Of a stretch of 64,000 nt of DNA, positions 34,443-44,957 are shown one piece after another; position 1 is the first letter of the stretch, and the number at the start of each line of letters is the position of its first letter. A program made the position numbers and the translations under genes. This DNA is from Tubulanus polymorphus (lineage: Eukaryota > Nemertea > Palaeonemertea > Tubulaniformes > Tubulanidae), in the NCBI RefSeq assembly GCF_964204645.1, contig NC_134033.1:7908231-7972230 (forward strand). The letters run 5' to 3'. Below the pieces are notes generated by a model, which was given only the letters and a program-made list of their open reading frames with translations, did not search any database and had not been told where the DNA came from.

Positions 34443-34960
34443 TTAGCCCACTTGGGACTTTAGTTCCAGTGGGCTATTGCGTTTACTTTTCGTCCATCTG
34501 TTTGTCCATCCGTAGATGGAATCCAGTTATTTTGGGAAGTTTTGAAGACGCTTCAAGGTAATGTCTTGATATTTGATTTATACATGAATCTACCCTAGAC
34601 ACATCTTCAGCCCAAAAACTGGCCCTCTCAGATTCAAGATGGCCGACTGGCAGCCATTGTTGTTTGCCAAATTCAGCACTTTTTACACATTTTTGAAGTT
34701 TTCGAGGGAAATTTTGAAGACGTATTTTGAAAATGTATTTCCGCATTATATTGATACCATAACATATTTTGTTACCACAATCAATTGGAAAGTTGTATCT
34801 CATAACGTGTTCTATGATTGTGGTGAGTTTCAAGGTCATTAGTTTTTGTATGGCCATTTGGACAAGGTGGCATTGAACAATGCAATAACTGAGTATTTCT
34901 ATATTATATTTAGACCTATGCATATTTTGTTACCACAATCAATTAAAAAGTTGTAGCTCA
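34443..34960 (+). mobile_element. GCCCACTTGG-family element, 5' part, split by LINE
   Basis: It begins TAGCCCACTTGGGACTTTAG and reaches the second monomer (GTTGTAGCTCA), where the LINE tail starts at 34961. The remainder of a similar element resumes at about 36600. Confidence 0.8.
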
Positions 34961-36550
34961 GTTCAGTTTCAGTTTCAGTTTATTGCTCACAATTAATACT
35001 TAATGCACAGAGTAGTTTACAAAATAATAACAACAACATAATACACTTTTAATACAAAAAAAAGATACAAGATAGAATATCATGGCTTTAAACATATGAT
35101 AATAAACCCTTTTTAACAAATATTGCTAAATTACTTGAGGCCTTTAGAATTTAAAAGACGTGCGAATTGGTCTGGTAATCTCCCAAAACGAGGGTGGATG
35201 AATTTTAGACGTAAATCCAAAAATTATGTACGATTAAATAGAAAATGTTTCTCGTCACCAACAACATTAGCTTGGCATTTGACGCAGTATCGATTTTCCC
35301 TGGCAACACCCTGGTATCTACCTAACTTTATTGGCAATTTATGATTACAGAATCTAAATCTGCACAAGGTAGTTCTCAAATCTTGTGGCAAGCTATTAAG
35401 GTAATTTTCGTAGCCCCAATCTACTTTAAGAGATTTGTATGTTGAGGCACCCGGACCTTGCCAATTTTGGATATATTGATCTCTAATCCTTTGTTGTAAT
35501 TAGGTTTTGAACAAATTTACATTTACTTCTGACTGGTCAATCCAAAAATAACCTAGGCCAATAGTTTCTAACAGATTCTGTATATACATAATCCACTGAT
35601 TTGAGTTACCCCTCAAATGTGATCAATATAAATAGCGATACATCATAGACGACATATTATTTTCATCGTTCACTAGTTTTGCCCAAAAGTTAAGCATACG
35701 TATCTTGATAGTAACCTCCAGGGGAAAACGACCCAGTTCCCCATATACAAATATACTGGGGGTCGACCTTCTCAACTTCCTTCGGCGTCCTTCTAGTTTT
35801 CCTTTTTGGAAAATGACCGCTTTAGTTTTTTCACAATTAATTACTAATTACATTGTTTACAATATACAATTAGCTGGTCTATCATACATTCAAGCCCTTC
35901 CGGACTGTCAGCCACCATAACCATATCGTCTGCGTACAATGTACATCAAAATAAATTCACTAAACCATAGCTCAACTTGGCCATCATCGGCAAAAAAACT
36001 TATTGAAGGGCAATTATTTTCCTGTAAATGCTGTTGCAGGTCGTTTACATATATGGAAAAGAGTACCGGGGACAAATTTTCGCCTTGCCTTAGGCCCATA
36101 AAAAATACTGATTTTTCGCCCCTTACCGACACACATGACTTAACATGCTGATACATATTGTGGATGATTTTTGAAATTTTGCCGGTAATTCCTGTCTGAA
36201 TCAGCTTGTGCCAAAGCGCTTTCCTCCAAATACTATCAAAACATTTTTGGTAATCTACGAACACACAATACAGCCTGCGATTTGATTTCAAGAACAAGTC
36301 AATTAAGGTTTTCAACATGAATACGTGGTCGAGTATACTATGATTTTTGCGGAATCCCACTTGATTAATTAGTAACAAGCCTAAATTTCCCCTTTTGTTT
36401 AATAGAAAATTGTCGCCCTCATCACTTTTCGAATTCGGAATAAGGCTTTTGATTTCTGTCTTTTTAAAGGGAAGGTAAAAAAAAAATGCCTGTCGCCTTT
36501 GTCTTCTCATCGCAAAAGGGCTGATTTTTGTGTGTGGCCTAACTATGTAT
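34961..36550 (-). pseudogene. LINE reverse-transcriptase 3' half, 5'-truncated
   Basis: On the minus strand the region 36510-35908 encodes a reverse transcriptase: 'QVGFRKNHSILDHVFMLKTL', 'YCVFVDYQKCFDSIWRKALW' (motif A, with catalytic Asp) and 'GLRQGENLSPVLFSIYVNDL' (motif B). The catalytic 'YADD' box lies at 35936-35925 in a frame shifted by one. Further down, broken frames give the usual C-terminal 'KLPIKLGRYQGVARENRYC..C' segment. The 3' end at 34961 is a tail of repeats of the form ACTGAA (complement seen as CAGTTTCAGTTTCAGTTTAT), directly after an AATAAA-like sequence. It is inserted into a GCCCACTTGG-family element in TMTC4 intron 2. Confidence 0.85.
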
Positions 36551-36599
36551 AATTATCCAACCTAGCAGAACCTTGCTTGCCATCAGTGGAATCATGGAT

Positions 36600-36782
36600 A
36601 ACCGCAGTAGCGTTGGTAGCTGTCCATTGCAAAATTCTTGCTGATGGCAAGTTCTATGATTGTGATGAGTTTAAAGCTTCATTACTGTGTTTGTTCACTA
36701 GAGGTTATTGAATGCCCGGTATTGAAATTGACAGTTTGTCAAGGAAGTGGACATGGTGTCTGTGGATCCCTATCATGCGACT
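36600..36782 (+). repeat. GCCCACTTGG-family element, 3' remnant
   Basis: CAAGTTCTATGATTGTGATG and the closing 'TGGTGTCTGTGGATCCCTA' match the end of the family copies at 32.6 and 38.7 kb. Confidence 0.6.
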
Positions 36783-36874
36783 CAATTGACTAAAAGTTGA
36801 GTTTAAGTTACCCATACACCAAACAGTCTCATAACAGGATTCGTGGGACACTGACTACCTATTTCTGATTTCAG

Positions 36875-36965
36875 GTGGCAGGTTTGGTTGGCAGAGCAGA
36901 TCTTTTGTGCGCCGTCAGCTTTCTGACTTCACTCATATTTTACATTAGATCATGTAAAACAACCG
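36875..36965 (+). CDS. TMTC4: TMTC4 coding exon 3
   Basis: Bounded by TTTCAG and GTATGT. It encodes 'VAGLVGRADLLCAVSFLTSL' and a short tail, matching the conserved 'GRADLL' membrane segment of TMTCs. It ends after one base of a codon, which exon 4 completes. Confidence 0.93.
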
Positions 36966-37389
36966 GTATGTTCATATCATTCACTGGCCGCTGCCCTTCA
37001 TAAACTTTATTTTTCTTAGTATAATAGCCACGAGTACTTAAACATGGAGATCATCGTAAGATTGTCAAGTGCGATGATGATCTCTTTAGTTAGGGTTCGA
37101 GCTCTATTTTTGATTTTCAATTTTCTGGCCTTGGTGGAGTTTTAATGGACCTAAGTGCTGTTACTCGCAGCATGAACTGTTTAGTTTCGACAAGTTGCGT
37201 CGATTTATCGCTTTTCTAGTTATCAATAAATGCTCCCCATCTTATGTACTAATCACATCGCTTAGAGGGTGCGTATGTTTCAATGTGCAGAATTAAATAG
37301 TTCCAAATGTCACCTATTTTTTACTCTCCCTTGTGTAAGAAATATAGATTTGGGGCGTTACTTTTGAACGAAGAATGTTAAGCGAAGCA

Positions 37390-37845
37390 TACACCAACAA
37401 AGCGACTGGAGACAACTAGTTGCTAGTGAGCGAGTACCCTGCTCACATCGAAAATCTAATGAAAACCAGCAACTGCGTGGCTAGGTCCATAGCACACACA
37501 TCGACAGCAACTATGATGTGTAATCTAGCAAATATTCTCAGGGCATCTCGAATCACGTGACAAATTGCTTTGCTTTAGTCAGTTACAACCATGTGTTTTT
37601 GATTATAGAGCGCTCACATCGACGGATTTGACAGTAATTGAGTACAACTAGTTGCTCAAAAGTAGAACATGGGCAACTGGTTGGAACTGTAGATAGATGG
37701 ACGCTAACCGGTCATAAGCTAGCTCACATCGACGCGTTCGAGCAACTGATTGTATCCAGCCAGTTGCTCTCATGCGCCAAAAACTGCCTGGCAACTAGTT
37801 GTCTCCAATTGCAGTGTCGATGTAGACTAGGCTTTATACGCGCCG
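37390..37845. mobile_element. TIR element with GCTCACATCGA repeats
   Basis: GGAGACAACTAGTTGC near 37407 faces its complement GCAACTAGTTGTCTCC near 37791. The motif GCTCACATCGA recurs near 37441, 37611 and 37721 together with 'GCAACT'. The plan resembles the 22.9-kb MITE (GCTTATGTCGA plus GCAACT). The outer ends are imperfect. Confidence 0.5.
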
Positions 37846-37960
37846 ATTACATTCTCCAATCAATGTCCATACCATGTGTAGTTTATCATTGCGTTTTATA
37901 TTTTGAGCCTCAGGACCCTTGTTCCTCTAGTTGAACAGTAAATCAATAATCTGATAATTA

Positions 37961-38697
37961 GCCCACTTGGGACTTTAGTCCCAGCAGGCTATTGGGTTCA
38001 CTTTTCGTCCGTCGTCCGTCCGTCCGTCCGTAGACGGAATCCAGTTATTTTGGGAAGTTTTGAAGACGCTTCAATGTAATGTCTTGATATTTGGGTTACA
38101 CATGTATCTACCCTAGACACATCTTCAGCCCAAACACTGGCCATGTCAGATTCAAGATGGTCTACTGGCAGCCATAATTGTTTGCCAAAATCAGCACTTT
38201 TTACACGTTTTTGAAGGAAATTTTGAAGACGCTTTGATCAATTTTCTTGATCTTTCGTATATGATTTTGGTGAGTTTTAAGGACATGAGTTATTCTATAT
38301 GGTCACCAGGGGGCGTTGAACAGTAGACTAACTTAGTATTTCCTTATCATATTGGTACTAGGCATATTTTGTTACCGTGATCAATTGCAAAGTTGTAGTT
38401 CATGACATTTTCTATGATTGTGGTGAGTTTCAAGGTTATTGGGTTTTGAATATGGTCACCAGGGGGTTTGAATAGTAGAATAACTAAGTATTTCCATATT
38501 AAATTCGTAACAAGGCATATTTTGTTATTACAATCAATTACAAAATCGTAGCTGCTGATATGTTCTATGATTGTGGTGAGTTTCAAGGTCGTTGGTTTTT
38601 GTATATGGTCACCAGGGGGCATAGAATATTGAAATTGTTAGATTATTGAGCATTTGAAACCACTTACCAAGTGGGCATGTTGTCCCCGGACCCCTAG
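37961..38697 (+). mobile_element. GCCCACTTGG-family element, shorter copy
   Basis: It has the same start (TAGCCCACTTGGGACTTTAG) and the same end (CCCCGGACCCCTAG) as the 30.96-kb copy, but with only about three internal monomers. The monomer number therefore varies between copies. Confidence 0.85.
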
Positions 38698-38890
38698 TTT
38701 TTAATAATTTTATTTTCAAATTCGTGCAATTTTTGTCATATTTACCAGTCTCGTCGTACCAGGTACGGGATCAGAGGGTGACTTGGATCCTCCCCCTTAT
38801 ACATTTTTATCAAACTGAAACAGAAATTTGTTAAGTTAATGTCAGACATATAGCTGTAAAAATATAATTTTTGTGTGATTTTTGTTACAG

Positions 38891-38979
38891 TGATAACACG
38901 GTACGTGGTGTGTTTATCATTCAGTATGATAATGGCAGCTGTATCTGTGCTTTGTAAAGAGCAGGGAATTACTGTTATT
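38891..38979 (+). CDS. TMTC4: TMTC4 coding exon 4
   Basis: Bounded by TTGTTACAG and GTAAGT. After completing a Val codon it encodes 29 residues ending 'SVLCKEQGITVI'; 'LCKEQGIT' is one of the strongest TMTC family motifs. A decayed duplicate lies at 44005. Confidence 0.95.
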
Positions 38980-39351
38980 GTAAGTTAGTAACAACTTAAC
39001 ATACCTAATCATTAGTGTTCTGTTATAACTGTCGAAGTACTTGTATAAGTCATCATAGCTTGGACAATCATTAGGTTGATGACTTATCCAAATGTCAATC
39101 TAGATAAAGTACCGGTATACAAATTTTGGACTCAATAAAGTAGGGATGATGACACATCAGTGAATGATAATAGAATATGCTGAATTGTAATACAATGATG
39201 ACTTAACCATCTAGATTCAAACGAACCCACACAACTGGATCCAGTGTCAAATGAAAAAATATCTAATGAAGACTTATCCAATCCACATTACTGTGGGATA
39301 GTGTGGAGCCCATGGCGAAAGAGCTTATTTCATTTCAATTACAATTTTTAG

Positions 39352-39489
39352 GGTGTCTGTGGTGGTTATGATTTACTGATGAATTGCAAGTTCGATGTGT
39401 TTTCATTGATTGCAATGATTCGCCGACCTTTCGACCGAAAAATAGAAAAGACTGTGATAGACACGAATAGGAATAAATCATGGCACAAG
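39352..39489 (+). CDS. TMTC4: TMTC4 coding exon 5
   Basis: Bounded by TTTTTAG and GTACAA, length 138 (46 codons, phase 0 both sides). It encodes 'GGYDLLMNCKFDVFSL' and a Lys/Arg-rich stretch, corresponding to the cytosolic loop that in vertebrate TMTC4 follows 'GITVL'. It is less conserved than its neighbours, but its position, phase and partial match support it. Confidence 0.85.
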
Positions 39490-39927
39490 GTACAAATGAA
39501 AACATGTGGGACGAGTTAGTCATCCAGAATCTTGAAAGTAGGCGTACTCTTTCTTTTAGAAAATGAATTAAATTTTTCATACCATGACACGTTATTGCCT
39601 TTTGTCCTTCCCATATACCATGGCTTGAACATGATTGATAATATAAGAAGTTTATAGTACTCATTTAACTTAAACCTAAGGGTCCCCATCAGCAGCCACC
39701 CATTGTAATCACCCCTTCAATTCACCGTTGTTATCTGAAGTTTTGGCCATCAGTTTTTGAATGTGTGCTGATGAAATATCTCATGATGGGTGCTTGTTTT
39801 TCATTAGAAATTAGAAATATCTCAGCGTGGAGGATCGAAAATTGGAAGAATGAGTGATAAAAACTGACTGAGTAAAAGCTGTTCCCATGCAGATGTTTAA
39901 AAGCATTGTAATTGTTTTTTTTTTCAG

Positions 39928-40095
39928 TCGATTTTGCCAGTTGTATATAATGAACGGGTCTCTTATCGTCTGCTGTTGTTGTTCCTGGTTACGAGCGGAT
40001 TGTTGTTTTTTCGATGGCGTATTATGGGTTCGCAAACACCGACGTTTCAAGTAGTCGATAATCCGCATTCTTTTGTAAATGATACTTTTTTTAGG
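39928..40095 (+). CDS. TMTC4: TMTC4 coding exon 6
   Basis: It follows a long T-run and CAG, with donor GTGAGT. It encodes 56 residues: a membrane segment ('YRLLLLFLVTSGLLFF') and 'RWRIMGSQTPTFQVVDNPHS', the opening of the DUF1736 domain that defines TMTC proteins. Confidence 0.95.
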
Positions 40096-40223
40096 GTGAG
40101 TTATTCAAGCATCGTTTGATTTGGATTATGGTCTAATCTGGACATAATTTTAAGTACTCATTTTTTGAACAAATGTTCTATTTCACATTCCATCATCTAG
40201 TGCATGATGGTGTACGACTAAAG

Positions 40224-40388
40224 GGTCCATCCATTGAGTACACACACGATAGGATCATAGGGGGAGAGGGGGAGAAAATGCATACAAATGCTTGCAGGGG
40301 AGGGCTCTCCATCTGCATACAGTATGTACAAGGGTGGAGGAGGGGTTTAAGATCAACCGACTTTCGCATGCGTACTAAATAGATGGTC
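40224..40388. mobile_element. Small MITE in TMTC4 intron 6
   Basis: GGGTCCATCCATTGAGTAC and the complement of GTACTAAATAGATGGTCCC form inverted ends around G-rich blocks. TAA lies on both sides (with one extra A on the left). It resembles the 1.8-kb MITE in design and probable Harbinger-type duplication. Confidence 0.6.
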
Positions 40389-40629
40389 CCTAACAATGAT
40401 GGCATTTTTCTTCTGGAATTCCTTCTGGAAATGGTGGCATTTTAATCTCTGGCATAATTGCCCACATTTGCTGGCTATGAAAATTTTGAAATTTATCAGA
40501 CACACTGAACTAAGAATAGATTGGAAGAAAGTTACGATGCTCCAAATAATACATAATACATGTTCTAATCCAGATGATTCTCATCTGACCAAGCAGGTTT
40601 TACTGTTATATGTTCAAATCTACTTGCAG

Positions 40630-40832
40630 GTTTTGAACTATAATTATTTATACGCCTTAAATGCTTGGTTATTGTTATGTCCATCTTGGTTATGTTTTGA
40701 TTGGTCAATGGGTTGTGTACCAGTGATTGAATCACTTGCTGATGCTCGTCTGCTGGCTGTTACTGTGTTTTGGCTCATCGCGGGTCTTGTGGTTTATGTT
40801 TGTTTGTTCAAGCCTCCCACAAAATATTCAAG
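40630..40832 (+). CDS. TMTC4: TMTC4 coding exon 7
   Basis: Bounded by CTTGCAG and GTAAAG. It encodes 'VLNYNYLYALNAWLLLCPSW' then 'LCFDWSMGCVPVIESLAD', the most conserved block of TMTC4 (the end of DUF1736), and a further membrane segment ('AVTVFWLIAGLVVYVCLF'). It ends with two bases of an Arg codon. Confidence 0.96.
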
Positions 40833-41789
40833 GTAAAGGTACCATATTCATGGTAGACAAATTGTTATGAAATTAATCTTAATTTCGTTGATTGCAGGTG
40901 AATATAGGCCTAGTCCGCATCCCACTTGATAAAATATAAGAATTTTGATTTGTTTGCAGAAATCTCAGAAAATTTACAAAAAAACAAATGTTTATTTAGG
41001 CCAAACAAAGAAATAGCCTAGTTTCTCAAGAAAGTCAAATGCCGCACGCATCATGAAAAAAGTCCCTAATAATGATTAAAAAGACAAATGCGCTCGCCTG
41101 CATCGGCAAAGCATCAATCGTCTTTCCTTTAATGAAAATTAAAACCTGCTTGCCCGCATAGCTGTATAGTGTAAGATAGTGGCGTTTGTATGCTCATCCT
41201 CGACGTACTGTAATCAACATTTACGGTGACAACAACAGCGTAAGGTTTGTTTCCTTTTATTTCATTTCGAGGAAGCGTAAAAAAAGCGAATGATTGTCTC
41301 AATTTCGATTAAATGAGTCGATATAGTTAGATTTTATAAGTTTTGGGAGCTACTTAATTCTAAATAGGGTTTTTTGCATATGTTTTACCTGCATTACTGG
41401 TATTTGTTTGGCATTAGTAGAAAAAACTTCCCTCCCGCATCTGTTCTATAAGTCTCAGATTGAGCTTTTTATTTCAACTTTTTTATTTCAAAAAGCAATA
41501 AAAATAAAATTCACCCGCCCTCGTCACTTTTCAGAAAAAAATCTGATGAGAAACTAGGGTATTTCATTATGTGGCCTTAGGTTGGATAATGATTACCAGA
41601 CCCTCCAACCCTTCCGATTTATGCGAACCGTATCAATATCCGTATTCCCATTGCCAAGGTATATATATATACGGATTAATTCCGGAAATTTATTAAGTGA
41701 TGATGGGCAAGTGATACTGGACGTTTTTATTCGTATCCCTGCAGATGTCAATTGTTCATCTGAAATATTTACTGTGTTACCACTTAAAC

Positions 41790-42930
41790 CAGAAGTGTGA
41801 ATTCCGTGCGGATCCGCGGGCGGTATTTTCCAAATAGTCCAAAAATGATGTAAAAATATAGGGGGTGATGTTGATCTCACTCAACTGGTCCGGCGCGATT
41901 GGTAATCGGGTGAACCGCAAAAGCGTTCAGCACCTGTTTTACTTATCGTCGCGTATCGCATTTCAATGCATATCCATTGCAACACTGATTTTGTATCTAC
42001 TAAGATGTGTACGTATTTAAACGATCGGTTGCGGACAGACACGCGCGCGGCAACAGCAGTATTGTATATAGGCCTACTTACCGTAAAAACCGGCATATAA
42101 GTCTACGCGGCGTATAAGTCGAGGTCGATTTTTAGACCTACATTTCATGATTTTAACATATATCCGGCTTATAAGTCGAGTCCCTTCTATTAGAAGAATA
42201 ATTACTAGTATCATTGTATTGAATAGTTTGTTTTGATAATGATGTGTGCCTTCACCATGCCACCGGCGTCAGCCTGATTGCTGCTGTGTGTTAATCAATA
42301 GACTGCTAAACACACACTTGGGTATAATACACTACCATACAGTGATAGAGTAGTGTGAGTCACACTCTATATATAGCCTATATATAGCCTAATGTATTAA
42401 GCGCTGCTATGAGCGCGCATATATGAATACATCGTTTTAAATGAAGCTGTGTCAAAATGAAAGAAGTTTTTTTTCATTAAATAGCTTTATTTATCATGAA
42501 TAATTATTGAAACTGTTATAGCAGTGAGAAAATGAACACTGTCTTTTTCATCTGGTAGAATCAATATTTCTTGTGACCTGAAAATACTTAGTAGAAAACT
42601 GTACTCGGCGTATAAGTCGAGGTCAATAATTTAGTGGTAAAATCAAGGGTTAAAAACTCCGACTTATACGCCGGTTTTTACGGTACTATTGCCGTGCGCG
42701 TACGCGCCTTCAGATATTATACACTGAGATGATTTTTAGTGAGCATTCATCGGCGCATTATAACTGCAGTAATTCAGGGCTTGACCCGTAATGCATGAGA
42801 TGCTGTATGTCATCGAATGAGGATGTGCCACATTGGAACTAGCCATTACCTTCCAAAATATTATAGTCGTTCATGGGTTCAAGATTGCTCTAAGTGCTTG
42901 GAAAAGGCTTTTAATTTCTAAAATTTTCCT
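41790..42930 (+). repeat. Dispersed repeat, copy 2, interrupted by a MITE
   Basis: It matches 19160-19745 in two parts (41790-42080 and 42686-42930). Continuity across the MITE confirms the MITE as a later insertion. At its right end the shared sequence AAAATTTTC passes straight into a DIRS-like coding remnant. Confidence 0.8.
42079..42685. mobile_element. MITE, CCGTAAAAACCGGC ends, TA duplication
   Basis: The ends CCGTAAAAACCGGCATATAA (42081) and the complement of TTATACGCCGGTTTTTACGG (to 42683) are flanked by TA on both sides. Subterminal repeats of 'GGC(G/T)TATAAGTCGAG' occur inside at both ends. The TA duplication is compatible with Tc1/mariner-like mobilisation. Confidence 0.85.
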
Positions 42931-43330
42931 TCCACTCCTCTGATCGACAAGATCCTGGATCAAGTAGAATCAGCTGAAAACTGCGAATTGGTTCTCGTGG
43001 CGCCATATTGGGCATTGCAGACATAGTTTCTGCGGTTGAGGCTTTTGTGCGATTACCCAAGGACTCTGCCGAACTTTCCGTCTCTGTCCACGCAGGGGGT
43101 GTTTGGGAGGCACCTGAACCCAGAGTGGTTGGAACTTCACGCTTGGGTGTTATTGAGCGATGCCTGCAAGGACCTTGTGGAGGATTTTTAAAGCAGGCTG
43201 CCTCTCTCATTGCTGCTTCACGATGGAAAACGACCAATAAAGTATACAACGCCAATTTATGCTGGTTGGTGTTGTGAGCAGCATATCAATCCTTGCGCTC
43301 ATTCTGTAGGTGAATTCACAGAATTAACCC
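42931..43330 (+). pseudogene. DIRS-like tyrosine-recombinase retroelement fragment
   Basis: One plus-strand frame reads 'TPLIDKILDQVESAENCELV' then 'LVAPYW', a stop at 43024, 'LPNFPSLSTQG', 'HLNPEWLELHAWVLLSDAC', another stop, and 'IYAGWCCEQHINPCAHSV'. This is the characteristic link between the RNase H and tyrosine recombinase parts of DIRS/Ngaro-type polyproteins: a VLVAPxW block, a leucine-rich spacer with NP, then the YAxxWxxFxxWC start of the recombinase. Stops and the lack of neighbours show a dead fragment. The overlapping 89- and 114-codon frames on other phases are shadows. Confidence 0.65.
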
Positions 43331-43389
43331 ATTAGCAATCAAGCCACCCGTATCCGCCCTGCCTATTACTCCTCAAGCCGCCCAAATCC

Positions 43390-43560
43390 GCCCCGGCACT
43401 TTTTTCGTATGCTGCACAAAAACGGTTATAGTGGGATTCGAACCCAACAGCTTATGATAAACTAGACACCTAAGTCCTCGAAATACCGAACCGAAATCAA
43501 AATCCTCCTGTTTCAATTTCTCGAGTATTTCGAGTTTGAACATGACACATCTGAGCGCTA
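43390..43560 (-). repeat. tRNA-like SINE remnant (B box)
   Basis: GGGTTCGAATCCC on the minus strand (43445-43433) is a B-box match. A loose A-box-like TTAGCGCTCAGATG lies about 110 bases upstream, too far for a normal tRNA. It is probably a SINE or a decayed tRNA copy. Confidence 0.35.
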
Positions 43561-43826
43561 ACTTCAAATCCAAGTAAGTTTGGATTGATTTTGTCGGGGG
43601 GCCCGCTTCATCAAATCTTACATCATATGAAAGCCTTGACTATTTACTACAAAATAACACTAACTTGTAATGCATGGAAATAAACAGCAAATGAGCTATT
43701 TGGTATTGTGATGAACTTGGATTTTACCTCGAATCTCGTGTGGAGTAATCGACACTACATAGTAAAATTCCTGAGTGCTAATGGATTAACTCTGACATCT
43801 GACATAGGGCCTACTTATATTTTCAG

Positions 43827-44004
43827 ATTGTTAACACTTTCACTCGCGTGCCTTGTAATACCGTTTTTACCAGCTAGTAATATCTTTTTCCGAGTTGGTT
43901 TTGTCATCGCTGAACGCAACCTGTTTTTACCGAGTATCGGCTACTGCATGCTGGTTACAATTGGTTACAATGCATTGTTATCAAACCTACCAAAATTTCG
44001 CCAG
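43827..44004 (+). CDS. TMTC4: TMTC4 coding exon 8
   Basis: Bounded by TTTTCAG and GTAAGA. It completes the Arg from exon 7 and encodes 'ACLVIPFLPASNIFFRVGF' and 'VIAERNLFLPSIGYC', the conserved 'FxVAERxLYLPSxG' block near the last membrane segments. It ends in phase 0 with 'KFRQ'. Confidence 0.96.
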
Positions 44005-44135
44005 GTAAGATGTAATAACACGGTACGTGGTGTGTTTATCATTCAGTATGATAATGGCAGCTGTATCTGTGCTTTGTAAAGAGCAGGGAATTACTTTATT
44101 GTAAGTTACAAACAACTTAACATACCTAATCATTG
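44005..44135 (+). pseudogene. Decayed duplicate of TMTC4 exon 4 in intron 8
   Basis: From TAATAACACGGTACGTGGTG to AGAGCAGGGAATTACT it copies exon 4 almost base for base, plus its donor GTAAGTTA and about 30 bases of intron 4 (AACAACTTAACATACCTAAT). It starts within the donor of exon 8, has lost the original acceptor (TTGTTACAG), and has dropped one G in the final codons, so it is out of frame. The copied intron resumes at 44985 beyond an insertion. Confidence 0.93.
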
Positions 44136-44330
44136 TTGATGTGGAGGCCATAGTGTCCAATGATGGAAATAATTTGTGGGGCTAAAACTCGAGAGACAAA
44201 CGCTGTTGTTCTTTGCTATACTCTAATTATAACTAAACTTTATTCATCAGTTTCTCATCATCATGGGATAACACAGGATCTTGAGTCATGCAATTCCACG
44301 TAAGGTAACCACAAGAATGTCCAATACAGT

Positions 44331-44957
44331 TACCGTATTTTCCGGCCAATAAGCCGACTCGGCCAATAAGCCGAGTGCAGTTTTTTAGCCTAAAATACAT
44401 GGATTTCATAAAGCTTCGCCCAATAAGCCGAGGCCCTTCATCAGAGATTTTAATTCACTGATTTGTCAATTAGTTCGTCTTAATTGATGATTTAAGAGGC
44501 TGACAGTAGCGCCCGCCGATGTGTGAGAGTGCTGTGTATACTATCATCGCCTAGTGACTGTGCTATATATAGACTCACTCAGCTGATTACTATACGCAGC
44601 CATGCAAGCAGTACGCGGCTCACTGCTGATTTGCATATATACTAATGTATGAACTGACACGTGGTAGTACGATGAACTCGCGCGTTATATAAATGTATAC
44701 CATTACCGCTGTGCGGTGATGGAACAATCAAAGTAAAAATAAAATAGTTCAAAATAGATTATAATTGGTAGTAAATAATTACCTCAATTAAATATCGACC
44801 ACTTTTCTTGATTTTGACGATCATTGAGAGCATTAGAGTGGCATAGATCGGGAAGTGATTTTTTATGTCAGATCGTATCCGCCCAATAAGCCGATCACGA
44901 TATTTTGGGTAAAAATCTGAGGCTAGAAAATCGGCTTATTGGCCGGAAAATACGGTA
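44331..44957. mobile_element. MITE, CCGTATTTTCCGGCCAATAA ends, TA duplication
   Basis: The inverted ends CCGTATTTTCCGGCCAATAA (44333) and its complement (to 44955) are flanked by TA. 'GCCAATAAGCCGA' is repeated near both ends. It lies inside the sequence that splits the duplicated intron-4 segment. Diverged reverse-orientation relatives lie at 48.2-48.5 and 63.0-63.3 kb. Confidence 0.88.

Larger units (their letters stand above)
40833..43826 (+). other. TMTC4: TMTC4 intron 7
   Basis: Phase-2 intron. The first kilobase holds no recognised feature. From 41.79 kb there is a dispersed repeat split by a MITE, then a DIRS-like fragment (42931-43330) and a tRNA-like B box on the minus strand (43433-43445). 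Confidence 0.8.

Noticed and set aside
35123-36151. Plus-strand frames of about 70 codons
   Set aside because: They are antisense to the LINE reverse transcriptase.
42911-43277. Frames of 89 and 114 codons on either strand
   Set aside because: They are shadows of the DIRS-like fragment, whose true frame shows the VLVAPxW and YAxxW motifs.
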